A stretch of 64,000 nucleotides of DNA, from NCBI GenBank assembly GCA_948146395.1, contig OX411546.1:21926449-21990448 (forward strand). The letters run 5' to 3'. A program made the position numbers and the translations under genes. Shown one piece after another: positions 21,640 through 32,625 of this stretch (its first letter is position 1; the number at the start of each line of letters is the position of its first letter). Origin of the DNA: Fragum whitleyi. Taxonomy: Eukaryota > Mollusca > Bivalvia > Cardiida > Cardiidae. The notes beneath the pieces were generated by a model that saw only the letters and a list, made by a program, of their open reading frames with translations, searched no databases and had not been told where the DNA came from.

Positions 21640-22130
21640 GCCGTCCTAGTCGGTCAGACCTAACAGGATTTTTTGCCTTCTTTGTTCTATATAAAATTGC
21701 TCAACATTCTGGTACTGCAGCGCATTCCATAACACTATTCTTATATTACGTCATTAGCGCTTCGTCTTCATTAATAGATCTATTTTTTGAGACTAAAAAA
21801 ACTAGGTCAATTAGGGTCTAGTTTTGGGATATTCAAGCCAGAGTAAAGGCACCTATGAAGAGGACAGTAACTTTGTGTACGCCCCCGGTCCCTTATCCGT
21901 CCCCCAGAAAAGGAAAACGAGCACAAAGAAGACTCAACTAAGCGTTAAATTAAAGAGATGCAAAACCAAAAATAAAATCAAATAAATATGCATGTGGATC
22001 ACTGTTCTCCACTCAAAACTGCCATTTCCAAGCCGCACTATTTTTTCTTAAAGATCTACTTTTACCATACAACAACCTCTGGATGTAAATTCCAGTGAGG
22101 TCGATCCAATCATTGGTTACATCGGGTTTT
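21640..22130 (+). repeat. Dispersed element, inverted copy at 33180-33670
   Basis: Shared inverted phrases include 'ctatataaaattgctcaa', 'gaggacagtaactttgtgta', 'cccttatccgtcccc' and 'aagatctacttttaccatac'. No coding frame is conserved between the two. Confidence 0.8.
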
Positions 22131-22659
22131 ATCTCCATCTCCTTTGCACTATATAAGATATAAAGATAATCTCTAAATTATATATTGCGCAAATTAAAAA
22201 ATCGTGGGCACGGGAGCATAGAGACACAAATTCTGTACTAGAGGTAATTAAACATCAAGATACATTTGGTGTAAAATAAGTATTTTTTCTTACCTTTCTA
22301 TTGAAAAAAATATCACAAATACGAATTGAATAAATATGTACAACAATAAAATCCGCAATTTACCTAAAGGGAACCACTTCAAGAAAAATTTCTGTAAGGA
22401 CCTAGAACTGGCCTCCGTTGTTAATACCGTTTTTTGCACGTAGTAGAAACAGGGGCGGTAACCAGTCTGAAAGGACCGCTAATGATTTTGGAGCACCTCT
22501 GAATTAATCCAATAAAACAAACAAGGGTAATAACACACAAATGTCGTCCATTCGCAGCACCATCTTTATGACACTATCTTTGACTCCAGTTTTGGAGAAG
22601 ATTCCTTGTACAAAAAGTAGTAGCATTAGAAATTGAATCAGACCATGCTTTCAGGATAA
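22131..22659. other. Unassigned; weak exon candidate
   Basis: The ATG at 22336 opens MYNNKIRNLPKGNHFKKNF, followed by TCT|GTAAGG, which looks like a donor. There is no promoter or homology support, so no CDS is called. Confidence 0.25.
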
Positions 22660-22758
22660 CAAAATGTGGCATTTTATTCAAATTATACCCCGCTTTGCAC
22701 GTGCACTTGCTTGCCAAGCGGGGTATAATTTGAAAACTTTTTGGTGTTGGTTTCCTGT
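22660..22758. mobile_element. gctttgcacgtgca-core MITE, copy 3
   Basis: A strong palindrome: ttataccccgctttgcacgt, then cttgccaagcggggtataat, flanked by 'caggataacaaaatg'. Confidence 0.7.
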
Positions 22759-23159
22759 AAGTTTTTTTCTTTCTTAAATGTGTAATTCTGTTAGATCATT
22801 ATAGAGCATATTCTAAAATTGCGTTGTGGTTTAAAAAGTTACGTATTACGTAAATCGGTATTTTGTAGCATATTTTTATTTTCGTTGAGCTCGGTTGCTT
22901 CCCTTTAATCGTAAATCTAGTTTATCTGTCTCCACGCTTCTCGCTGATAAAGAGTCTCACGATGTAAAAAAAGGTGTGTCCATAAAGCTTAAAAACGACT
23001 GCAAAATATGATAGAAAACATAGAGGCAATTAGATAATTGTTGAATCGAGCATTTTCTCCTTTGTTCTCAATAAATTACAACTAAACTTTTTTCATTGCA
23101 ATAAATTACGGTTTGCAAGAAAATGGTTGCACAAATAGGTAGGCTACATTTAGCGTTTA

Positions 23160-24200
23160 ATTCTTTTCATACGCGGCCGGAGGCGGTCGTATATTGGCGT
23201 AATCTTTTCCGTCTGTCCGTCCGTCCGTACGTATGTACCTTCGTCCACTTTTCTTGTGAGCACAACTCCTCCTAAGTTTCTGGTTGGATTTGTATGAAAC
23301 TTTCACAGAATGTTCCTAGTCACCTGACCTTGCTCATAAAGTCACGGTTTGGTGAATTTCGGCGGCGTTATGGAGAAAAAGCGGCCTTCATGTAAAAGAG
23401 CTTGTGAACGCAACTCCTCCCTCATTTATGAACCGATTTGGATGAAAATTTCACATAAAGTTTCCAGTCACCTGGCCTTGCGCATTAAGACACGGTTTGG
23501 TGAATTTCAGTCGCGTCATGGAAAAAAACGGGCCTTCATGTAAAAAGTCCTGTGCATGCAACTCCTTCCTCATTAGGGGACCGATTTGGATGAAACTTTT
23601 AAAGAATGTTCCAAGTCACTTGACCTTGCGCTCATTGTCATGGTTTGGTGAATTTCAGCTGCGTCATGGGAAAAGAGACCTTCGTGTAAAAAAAATCTTG
23701 TGAACGCAACTCCTCTCTCATTTATGAACCGATTTGGATCAAACTTTGACAAAATGTTTTTATTCACCTGGCCTAACGCATATTGTCACGGTTTGCTGTG
23801 TTTTAGTCGCGTCATTGGAAAAGCGGCCTTATGTAAAAAAAAATAAAAAAAATATTCTGAACGCAACTCTTCCTCCATTTATGGACCGATTTCAATGAAA
23901 CTTTCATAGAATGTTCTTAGTCGCCTGACCTAGCGCATATTGTCGCGGTTTGGGAAATTTTAGCCGTGTCATGGAAAAGGGGGCATTCTTGTAAGAATTC
24001 TTCTGAACGCAACTCCTCTGTTTATGGAATGATTTGGATGAAACAAAAATGTCCTGTCTATATAGTCGTTGTTTGGTGAATTACAGCTGCGTCATGGAGA
24101 AAGGGGCCTTCTTGTACAAATTCTTGTGAACACAACTTCTCCTTTATTTATGGACTTATGTTAAATAAATTTCTACGAAATGTTCATTGTTTCCTGACTT
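23160..24200. repeat. Tandem repeat array, period about 148 bp, six to seven units
   Basis: The head carries gtctgtccgtccgtccgtac. The phrase 'ggtttggtgaatttcag' recurs at 23346, 23494, 23642, about 23790 and about 23946, so three successive spacings are exactly 148. Each unit also carries 'cgcaactcctcc', 'gatttggatgaaact' and 'gcggccttcatgtaaaa'. Confidence 0.9.
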
Positions 24201-25262
24201 TGTGTATGTTTTTACAGTTAAGTGAATAATAAAACATTTGAGATGAAAGTTAACAACTCTCTTTTAAGGATTGATTTGGTTGTTACTTTTAAATGTTATT
24301 CTTCATCTTATTTTTATTATTATTATTAGTTGCAGCTTAAAGAGGCGTTAGACACCATTCTATCAATCAATCATAACGAACAGTTTGAATTTGACAATTT
24401 AATATAATAAGGTAGTCTGCAAATGTTTTTGGTTCTGTCATAATAAGTGGTGTTTACAATTATTTTCGTGAAACAGCAGCAGAGTTGCGGCGTATATTGT
24501 GACTTTGTCAGCGATCGGTACATGGTTTTCACGGTTCCATGCAACTTGGTCACGTGAATGGAATTTTAATTGCAATACTGAAAATAGCAATTCACTGCTT
24601 AATTGCAACTTATTCTGTGCACAATCAATGTATTGAAATACAAATAGTTTCACATAATAGCAACATCTCCTAAAAAGTTATAACAGGATTGAAAAGATTG
24701 AGTTGCAAATACCAACCGGGACAAAATTCCACTATACCGGTTACCGGTTTTACATACAAAGTACGATTCGAGAGAAAAGACACCAGGAACTTTCTTAAAA
24801 ATTTGATTGTCCGAAAATATTTCGATCGCTCCGTCTGTAGCCTGGCTCCCAGCTGTCAGTTAGTGTTTATTTCAATAAGGTACATCACTCATGTTTAACT
24901 CATGTTTTACCAGTTCATCTTATCAAATTACCTTCCATATTCGCAAAAACAGATCGGCCAGTCAGAGGAATATAAGCTGATATGAAACAATACTTTTTCT
25001 AGTCGAGTAGCTCATTTCAAAATACTTCAGATCAGTGGGACGGAAGCCAGTCTACACCGTCGGATGTTGGATAAATAGTCTGAACATCACTCGGACGATT
25101 TCGTAAACTGGAAATGACCATTCCGTAGTATAATCGCAGTGCGTTCCCCAACTGTTATTTTATTAAAAGAATCTTTATGACAAATCTTATCTTTTAACAG
25201 TGTAAGATTCGCATCATGACGTTATATATTGATCGGACTGAATATAAGAAGCGTCTGATCTA
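24201..25262. other. Unassigned
   Basis: No exon was supported. A motif of the cggaac/ctcgg type (aacatcactcggacgatttc) lies at about 25084. GGTCACGTGA lies at about 24549. Confidence 0.3.
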
Positions 25263-25328
25263 TGAGCGACCAAAAACGACGTAACTACAGCTTCACCAAG
25301 CTGTAGTTACGACGTTTTTGATCGCTCA
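25263..25328. repeat. Hairpin of the actacagctt family, copy 1
   Basis: The arms are tgagcgaccaaaaacgacgt + aactacagctt and aagctgtagtt + acgacgtttttgatcgctca, with the loop 'cacc'. Pairing is nearly complete over about 30 bp. Confidence 0.85.
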
Positions 25329-25670
25329 TCGACATCACAGCAAGATTTGGTACAATGACGGGCTCTCGGATTACAAAATCTATTTAGACATTTCTTCTAT
25401 CGTCTAATGCGTGCTATCGAGTTACCACTAATGTTTATTTCGTCTTGAATTTCCCTCTACTTATTTAAATATTCAATGCAGCATTAAGATCGTGAGGTCG
25501 AAGTACCGGCTCATATTTGTCAAACCCTTATATATTCATAAAAAATGGTTTCGGGAGTGTTCGACGGATGTAAGGCAAAAAAAGTTGTTATATATTCGTT
25601 GAATCGCTTTAACATATTAAGTAGCTTGAAAATTGATTTTTCATTTTTTTCAGCCATACAGAGGAATGTT

Positions 25671-25733
25671 TATTATAATTATTATTATTATTATTATTAT
25701 TATTATAATTATCATATTTTAAAACTTATAATA

Positions 25734-25764
<31 letters not shown>

Positions 25765-25765
25765 A
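25671..25765. repeat. (TTA)n microsatellite in inverted arrangement
   Basis: Two TTA tracts flank a short centre (atcatattttaaaacttata), so the tract can fold on itself. Confidence 0.9.
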
Positions 25766-26684
25766 TTCATTTTTCGTATCGATATCGAAATGAAGTTTCC
25801 CAATCGACAAATACTTCGACCTTGACCTTTGATAGAATAGGTCAAATAGGCAAAATTGAATGCGTAAATCGTTGACTCAAATTCAAGAATAATCTTTTAG
25901 GCGTTAGTAGTCGCTTTATTTTTTCAGAATGGAATTCCAATAAATTCATGAATATGTGTCTTTTTTTTCTTGCCTTACCAGATGGAAGCTTATTATTGTA
26001 GAGTTTTCTACACGAGTAAGTCATTTCTGATTAATTTTACAAAATAAAAAAAACAAAAATCGTATTTTCCCTATCTGTGAAAGAGCAGCTTTAAATGGGA
26101 ATGCCTTTGTCAAACTAGAATGTCGAATTAGAAAAGTTTTACAAATTTATCGAGCATTTTCAGAGCCTGCTTAGTACATGTAAAAAACTCTCAAAATTCA
26201 TGCAATAGAAAATGATGTACATCTACATATAGAGTCCGCTTGTCCATTTTCCAATGCCCCCCTCATATTTCTTTTATCGGTCGGTACCCCACTTACAAGT
26301 AATCAGTACAGACGGGGGCTGTATAAACCCAGGAACCATTCTACGGTACCGGAATCTGTGTATGCGAGAAGGGGAACAAGACGCTGTGTACCAGCCACTC
26401 TACCTCTGGTTTGAGTATTATTGGAGAGGTATCGGGTTGCAGCCAGATCCGGTTACAAGTCAATAACAAACGCCGAGTGCTGGAGTCGCGGATTTTTATC
26501 CTATCATAACAGAGAAGAACGCTCTTTCATTCGCATGCGGTAGGGAATTATTATGTAAAAAGGTTTTTATCTTTTGAAATATCTCTTTGAAAAAAATATC
26601 GATGTAAAAAGTCTAATTCTCTGTGAGTGTTTCGATCGTATTTTATTGATGAAGTTGTAAAAAAGTTTATATGTATCGACCGGA
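25766..26684. other. Upstream of the 26685 exon; presumed 5' flank
   Basis: The stretch 26250-26470 is GC-richer than its surroundings and open for 70 codons from 26254, with a TATAAAC at about 26320. It could be promoter or 5' UTR of the 26685 exon. No homology was recognised. Confidence 0.3.
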
Positions 26685-26774
26685 ATGGATAAGTTGAGTA
26701 AAACTTCGGATTCTGACGGAAATCGGGATAGTCCGATCCGAGTTAAATCGGAGCCACGGGAAGACACGATCAAG
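26685..26774 (+). CDS. First coding exon of an unidentified, probably nuclear, protein
   Basis: The ATG at 26685 has a strong context (G at -3 and +4) and an in-frame TAA 27 bases upstream. It encodes 30 residues: MDKLSKTSDSDGNRDSP, then IRVKSEPREDTIK, ending exactly at the donor AAG|GTATGT in phase 0. The serine/aspartate-rich start followed by VKSEP, a sumoylation-type site (hydrophobic-K-x-E) with a proline after it, is common in nuclear receptors and other transcription factors. The identity is unknown. The phase differs from the 16191 exon (phase 2), so the two cannot be simple alternative first exons of one acceptor. No later exon was found. A MITE lies 42 bp into the presumed intron. 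Confidence 0.65.
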
Positions 26775-26815
26775 GTATGTTAAAGTTTCTTTTTTGAGAA
26801 ATAAATGTGAACCGT

Positions 26816-27170
26816 CACGCAAAGATGGATCATCTGGGGTGAACGAAAATTAACGACCCTGGGGCTCGTTTTACTAAACTTCTTACAAAAAATTAATCGA
26901 AAGTCAAATTTAAAAATCGTATCTTGTGTTTTCATTCATTGTTAGATTCTGCCTCCCATATCTCATTGGAATCGTCTTGAGAAGACGAATCAAATGAGCT
27001 AATTCGTGTCATAATTCCATAATTTGGTTACTACTTTAAAAGTAACATTAATAATTGACCTACGCAAAAAAAAAAAAAAAAAAAAAATGATCGTAAGATG
27101 TTTAGTAAAACAAGCCCCTGGTCAGACTACGCGACTTGCACAGTCTGACTTGGGTCTGTTAGTGTCGTTT
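26816..27170. mobile_element. TGTGACCCGTCACGC MITE, diverged copy carrying a nested MITE
   Basis: The left part tgtgaaccgtcacgcaaaga continues to 26860. The element resumes at about 27119 with gtcagactacgcgacttgca, which matches the full copy at 29659 (cagtcagactgcgcgatttg). The right terminal repeat was not found. Confidence 0.75.
26861..27118. mobile_element. GGGGC...GTTTTACTAAAC MITE, copy 2, nested
   Basis: The ends ggggctcgttttactaaact and tgtttagtaaaacaagcccc are inverted. It is inserted within the TGTGACCC MITE, with CCTGG present at both junctions. The central palindrome is ggaatcgtcttgagaagacg. A 20-plus A run lies near its right end. Confidence 0.85.
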
Positions 27171-27660
27171 ATGCGCCTTTTTCAATTCTATATATGATAA
27201 ACATTCTATCTTTCTGTGAATTATCTTCGAGATTTCGGACGTTAATCAAACTCTGCAGGGTCCAATCTTCTTTTTAAATATTTCCAATGCCCCTTTTCAT
27301 ATGACAGGTCATAAAAAAGAACCATAACGACGATCGTTCATGATCAATGGCGTTTTGAATCCAGTTAGCTTATTCAAGCCTTGAGGCCGATCAGAGCTTA
27401 TATTTCCGCATCATCTTGGATATCTTAATCATTTACGGAGGCTAATCAAATGATAATTACAATTTTGGACATTACTAGTAAATTTGTTAAGATTTTGATC
27501 TTCCAATTGATCGTATCGGATGAGCCCCGTAGAAAAAAGAGGGCTCCTGAACGATATCGAATTCGGCCCAGGCCATTTAAGTTTGATCAGTATTTTTAAT
27601 GACTGAGTATCGTTGATGGGAAATAAAACCGTTCAAAATACTGTTTGACTGAGCATATGG
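27171..27660. other. Unassigned; open short frames near 27510-27600
   Basis: Around 27530 two overlapping frames are open (one with SDEPRRKKRAPERYRIRP), both ending within 60 bases. There is no splice or start support. Confidence 0.25.
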
Positions 27661-27668
27661 AGTACTAG

Positions 27669-27831
27669 TAGTCTCAATTTTGAACGTTACATATTTCATT
27701 GTAAAATAGCATCACATTCCGAGGACAGAAATCTGTACTAGGAGTACTAGTACAGATTTCTGTCCTCGGAATGTGATGCTTTTTTTGGACTGGTAGCATC
27801 AATGAAATATGTAACGCCAAAATTGAGACTA
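27669..27831. repeat. Foldback element with a perfect 33-bp inner hairpin
   Basis: The outer arms (27669-27700 and 27801-27831) pair imperfectly. The inner arms 27708-27740 and 27748-27780 pair perfectly over 33 bp around a 7-nt loop. There is no coding content. Confidence 0.9.
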
Positions 27832-28174
27832 TCAGCCCTGCGTATAAGATGTTAACTTGTGTGAAACGTTTGCGAAATGCTTTCCCACTTTGCACTTGAG
27901 TTCACAAACTTTCGCGAACGTTGAATCAACTTAACGGTTGGGATTCATTTTCAATCTTTTTAAGATTTAAGATTTTTCATAAAAAGTCGAGAACTTATCA
28001 TACTGTATGAAAACACGAAATATAAAGATTTTTCCATAATGAAACATATTTCTGATAGAACACCACCGGAGCTGACAAAAACTGTGCGTACACAACATTT
28101 TTGCAGCCACGAATCTTGGTGTTCATAAATCTGTTAAATCATTAAAGAGTTGAAGAGATATTTTGTCTAAGTTC

Positions 28175-28440
28175 TTTGAGGTATGAAACTATAAACCTAA
28201 TCATCCGGTATGAATATGCGAAAAGGGTTCATATACGAGTGTGATAAGGTTTTTAGTTTCATAATTCTATGAATTTAAAAGAAAAAATCTTGATATCTTA
28301 TAACCTCTCCATAATAAGATTTTTTGCGGGAGTACTGTTGGCGCAAGCAAAAAATAGCTGTGTACTCCAAATTGTTTTCATTGACGAATGTAACCATTGA
28401 ATGTAACCATTTTTTCAGCCAATCATAACGCACAAAAATT
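28175..28440 (-). repeat. Palindrome family 'ctaatcacactcatat', copy 1
   Basis: It contains 'gaggtatgaaactataaacc' and 'gagtgtgataaggtttttag', with 'agccaatcataacgca' at the far end. It aligns in reverse with 31570-31960 and 40200-40560 (ttctgattggctaaaa ends). Confidence 0.55.
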
Positions 28441-28689
28441 GATGGAAACCAAATATATTAATTAGAATGGGACAATAGATATTAACAACCGGCTTATTTT
28501 GAATAAACTAGCTCGGCCAAAAATAAACGCAGTTCGGCAAGGATCGATATAATTATTTGCTCGATTCTCGCCAGATCAGCTTTTTCGGTGCTGCGGTTTC
28601 AAAATAAGTAGAATAAAATATCGTGTAGGAATCGCTCATCATTAAAAATTAAGCGAAATTTAGATGATCACTTCTATGAATAAAGATTT

Positions 28690-28905
28690 TAAAAGTTAAA
28701 AAAAAATCAAAAGGTCTCCGATAGGAGCCCCGATGGTTACACTCATTCTTTCCGACAGTTTGTCTTCCACCAATGGGTTGAAAATAGTAGTCCTTTGTAG
28801 GATAGTAGCTGGAGGCTAGCCTGTATGAGAAAGACCAGAAATCCATTGTAAGGTGCTCCAGCCTCCGTGATATGAATAAAAAAATGCTAAAAGTGTCGTA
28901 AAACC
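28690..28905 (-). repeat. SINE-like repeat 'tttacgccgctttcaac', copy 3
   Basis: On minus it contains gaggttttacgacactttta, 'tatcacggaggctggagcac' and 'tagcctccagctactatcct'. It is diverged. Confidence 0.7.
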
Positions 28906-29149
28906 TCATTCAAACAAACAAAAAACAAAGTTAATTGGTGTAGAAATGAAAAGTTTTGATCCCGTGGAAAAACTAAGTGGTTGTAGTTTTAGTCGTTAAA
29001 GTAGCTCTCTCGTGGCCTTGCCAACATAGAAAACAGGGTATCAGAAAATACGTATTTAATGTATTAATTGGTAGACTAATTAGAGATCACTGGAAAAAAC
29101 CGACTGGTAAAGATGATATTGTCCGGGTTGTTGTATGAGCATGGTCGGG

Positions 29150-29420
29150 AGATTTACATCCACTGTACCAAGTGAAGTATCAAACGAGTCTATGCATGAC
29201 ATTTTCAACAATTTCAATTGTGCGACAAGCAAAGACTCCAGTCGGTCTGTGCATCCGATCAGTCTGGCCAGGGTCTCCCCTTTGCACTTTGTAGAAAGGT
29301 AAGATCTTGAAATATCTTTAAGCAATACTGTAATTTTCTAATTACACTATATATTTGTCTTGGCAGCGAAACGTTTGCTGTTCACGCACTTTTCAAATTG
29401 TTGGAAATGCCACGCACAGG
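29150..29420. repeat. Dispersed repeat 'aacaatttcaattgtgc', copy 1
   Basis: It contains 'ttttcaacaatttcaattgt', 'cagtctggccagggtc' and 'tttgtagaaaggtaagatc', then 'aaattgttggaaatgccacg', near the inverse of its start. Related copies are at 43845-44060 and, in part, 43320-43440. Confidence 0.65.
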
Positions 29421-29658
29421 CTCAAATTATTTCGTGCTTTGGCATGGGATGATCTAAGTCTTTTATACACCTTAAACAAATTCAGTAATGAAACATAAAA
29501 ACAAACTAACAAACAAACAAACAGACAAAAAAAAAAAAAAAACTCATACAAAATTTCAAGTCGACTTCGTGGTTGTTCGGGCCTAATTATGTCTTCGTGC
29601 ACGAAAAAGTCGCGCCCATGCTTATATCAAGCAGATGCCAATTACATCAAAACACATA

Positions 29659-29906
29659 TGTGACCCGTCACGCGGAAAGGGACCATCTTGGTAGTGCGTA
29701 AAGTGTCAACCCCAGTCAGACTGCGCGATTTGCACAGAAACTTTTCGAAGAGGGATTATTTTCTGAATCTAGAATGTTCAATCTACCTTCCAGTGAAAGA
29801 ATTTTTGAAATGCGATCTCTGGTTGACCAATGATGGACCCAATCTCTTTTTCAAATTTTCATTTTACAAAGTTCCAAGATGGTCCCTTTTTGCGTGACGG
29901 GTCACA
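29659..29906. mobile_element. TGTGACCCGTCACGC MITE, complete copy 1
   Basis: The terminal inverted repeats are tgtgacccgtcacgcggaaa and tttttgcgtgacgggtcaca, flanked by TA on both sides (the site reads catatg at each junction). A TA target suggests Tc1/mariner-type mobilisation. Confidence 0.88.
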
Positions 29907-29937
29907 TATGATAAAAGAATGAAGATTCTAGTTTCAG

Positions 29938-29979
29938 GTAATCTACCAAAAGCGAAAAGCTTTTATCCTTATCAGTCTG
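29938..29979 (+). other. Possible 42-bp micro-exon
   Basis: The segment lies between ctagtttcag and gtaaggg and is open in phase 0 (VIYQKRKAFILISL) and phase 1 (NLPKAKSFYPYQS). The length is a multiple of three. It would be compatible with the phase-0 donor of the 26774 exon, but there is no independent support. Confidence 0.15.
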
Positions 29980-30545
29980 GTAAGGGTTTGTTCTGTACTG
30001 TCCTCACCTCCCAGATGGGTCCTCTTTCTGAAGGTCACTTTTTTGTATCCTTAAAAATCGCGCGTAAAAATATAGTTTAATGGCTGACATAGAAAACGTT
30101 GTATAGAGTATGGTTAAATTTCTGCCGCATTCTGAAGACGGATTTCTGATTGTATTTGATCGAAGAATTTTTTCAAGTTAAAGCTCGGGGCTAAACAGGT
30201 GCATTACGTTACTTTTTGTTTAGTTTACACCCTATTACAGGCGCTCGTCTAATGAATTGATCAGGAAATTAATTTAATTTATACCTGTATTTTGTTAAAC
30301 GACTTTCAGATAACTAGTCGTATTCCAATTTTTACGAAAGGAACATAGTGGAGGGAGAACCCTTGGCTTGCGAAGATGTTCGAACCCATGTTCGGCCCAC
30401 AAGTTCATCGGACATTTGACGCATTTGGATCTCACTAAACAGGACACATGACGAGTAGCGCGTTAAAAGGGGGAAGGGGGTAGCTCGGTCGAAATGTGGT
30501 GGTTGGATAGAGGTCAGTGGAACGATAGGAAACCATCCCTGCATT

Positions 30546-30636
30546 CAGGATGACAATTTAAACCCTGCTTTGCACTTGCACTTGCGTGAAAATCGAGGCT
30601 TAATTTGCAAACAGTTTCCATTGTTTTGTCATCCTG
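30546..30636. mobile_element. gctttgcacgtgca-core MITE, copy 4, shortest
   Basis: The ends caggatgacaatttaaaccc and gttttgtcatcctg are inverted, and the core is ctttgcacttgcacttgcgt. At 91 bp it is a minimal member of the family. Confidence 0.75.
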
Positions 30637-30639
30637 AAC

Positions 30640-31239
30640 GTAGGGCTTGATTAGGAGTTCCAACCATCGCAACTTAACAGGATTTTCGAAGCGACAGTTT
30701 CTACTCGAGTGGAATAAGGAGAACGTTCACTGCCCTCGGTACGACATGAAGCATCCACCACGATATCTGAAATACATTCGAAAGTGGTGTTAAACTCTAT
30801 AAAATAGATTATATAAGTACCAAGCATGTCGTTGGTTGGTTTACAATATACCATAACTTCAGCTTCATTCAAAATGAAGAACCACAAAGGCAACTTTCCG
30901 AAGGTTAAGACATTATTTCAAGTAAGGGTTCTTGTTTGATAGGGAATCTCTAACGGGAGTCTTAGTCGATCATTTACAGATTGGATCGCAGTTTTCCGAT
31001 TACGGAAATAGCCGGTCCTTTTCCGATTTCTTTGATTTGTGAGCAAGTTTATTTCTTCGTTAACTGACGAAATCGAAGTAAAGTTATGGTAGTAGAGCCG
31101 TAATTGTTCGGAAGTCACGATTTTTAACAGTGATAATCGAGGTTTCATTAGAACACCCGACCGACAATCAGATTGTCCCAAATTAGCCTGAACGATACCG
31201 GACATAACGAAACCCAGTGGCTGTAATGCAATGTGTATT
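30640..31239. other. Unassigned; long minus-strand open frames
   Basis: On minus, frames are open over 31271-30918 and 30893-30651. The second has an acceptor-like gaatgtatttcag followed by IVVDASCRTEGSERSPYST. Both run into adjacent repeats (a SINE on one side, a MITE on the other), so they are more likely chance or decayed sequence. Confidence 0.2.
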
Positions 31240-31517
31240 TCCGTTTGTTTATCTTCACTACCGTAGCACATGCCGATATGAGCGACGCACCCAGAAGACA
31301 GTTAGTTGTTACGGTGGATAGTTCAAGGATACATGACGAAACTACTGCTGGGATCCGCCATGGTTCTTTTACGTGCTCGGTGTACCGTCTCACAAGGCCT
31401 CGGTTTTACGGAAAAACAATTAGTTTGTTAATGTGCCAGCCCGGGTTTGAACCCACGCCGTCGAACTTCAATGGTTTCGAAGTCCGGTGCTCGACCAACT
31501 GAGCTAATCGGGCTGAC
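31240..31517 (-). repeat. tRNA-derived SINE with conserved body, copy 1
   Basis: On minus the head reads GCCCGATTAGCTCAGTTGGT with a B box GGTTCAAACCC. The body contains 'aaaccgaggccttgtgagac', 'gcacgtaaaagaaccatggc', 'agcagtagtttcgtcatgta' and 'taacaactaactgtcttctg'. The same body follows a tRNA-like head at 43525 and 46900. Confidence 0.9.
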
Positions 31518-31569
31518 TTGTAATGCAAGTTATTGATGTCCTCATTTATAGTAAAATTATCAAATTTTA

Positions 31570-31960
31570 GTTCTGTCCATCAAGATTCCTGGATTCTGAT
31601 TGGCTAAAAAATGCCCCCCCCCTTAAAACACACAACAAATATATAAATAAAAAAAAACATGATTACACAGCTATTTTGTAAGCTTGCAGACAAACTAGTC
31701 ACATTAAAAACCAGTTTCATTATAAATAATTTTTTTCAATTTTGCTTCACGAAATTAAATCATAAGATATGAAAAAAGTATATTTAATTTCATGGAGGTA
31801 TTAAAATAAAATACCTATTCACACTTACGTATTATTTATAAAATTCGTTTCGCATATTCATATAGTGTGACTGGAATTTTAGTTTCATACCTCATTGAAA
31901 TTAAAATATACTATCCGCTTCATCTCTTCAAAAATAAGCTTCATCTCTTCAAAAATAAGT
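31570..31960 (+). repeat. Palindrome family 'ctaatcacactcatat', copy 2
   Basis: It begins with the phrase 'tgtccatcaagattcctgga' + 'ttctgattggct' and carries 'gaggtattaaaataaaatac' facing 'tagtttcatacctcattga'. A C run (31612-31621) interrupts the start. Confidence 0.65.
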
Positions 31961-31969
31961 ATTTTTGCT

Positions 31970-32625
31970 ATCGTTAAGGTTCATGTTAAGTGTTTGAGAC
32001 CCAGTTTTAAGGGCGCTTCATTGGGCAAGAAAAAGCAGTATATCCAGGTATATTGTATATCAAAATGAAGCTATTTTTGAGTACAAGCAGTTGAGCATCA
32101 TGAGACTATAGCGGTACAGCCAAAACATTGTGGAAAAGGGCCATAAACAAGCAACTGCATGACGGTTGGATAAAATTGTCTCATATTTTAACAAAGTATT
32201 ATCCATGATAAATGCCCTGACAGGGCGGAGCCTAAGTGACGGGTCGTTGCACTTAAGGTCAAGGAAAATCAGCTTTTATCTAAGATAACCTACTTCTAAA
32301 GAGAGTCGATATAAATAACTCGAGACCTTAAATCGTAGATTGGTAACCAAATCCTTGTAACTTCAGCTTGATCAAGCTGAAGTTACGAGGGTTTGGTAAC
32401 CAAACGATAAAATGTGTTCACTCTCTCTAAGCACGTGAACCCTCTAGGTTTTAGGATACAATTATTTGCATGCGTTCACGATTATTGCCGACTTACTTTT
32501 CAGTCAACCCAAAATATTTAAAAGTTAACTCGCCAAATTACGTCACGGCTGGCTTAGCCGCCCTGCCAGTTCATTAATTACGCAGAATACAGTCTAAAGT
32601 ACTACCCAGGTAGTACTACAACCTT
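31970..32625 (+). repeat. Left arm of a 2.4-kb inverted pair, with insertion
   Basis: 'gcttcattgggcaagaaaaa', 'caaaatgaagctatttttga', 'gccaaaacattgtggaaaag' and, after an insertion at about 32210-32590, 'agtactacccaggtagtact' all recur inverted at 34125-34410. The insertion contains an actacagctt-type hairpin (32342-32402). Confidence 0.75.
32342..32402. repeat. Hairpin of the actacagctt family, copy 2
   Basis: The arms gtaacttcagcttgatcaag and cttgatcaagctgaagttac overlap a perfect central palindrome, extended by ggtaaccaaa and tttggtaacc. Confidence 0.88.

Noticed and set aside
22336..22450. ORF starting MYNNKIRNLPKGNHFKKNF with a GTAAGG donor
   Set aside because: Single weak line of evidence; similar chance combinations are common in this window.
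23160..24200. CRISPR-like array
   Set aside because: Repeats are long, diverged and without unique equal-length spacers; a eukaryotic minisatellite.
30918..31271. 117-codon minus ORF
   Set aside because: Its start lies in a SINE and no splice or domain evidence supports it.
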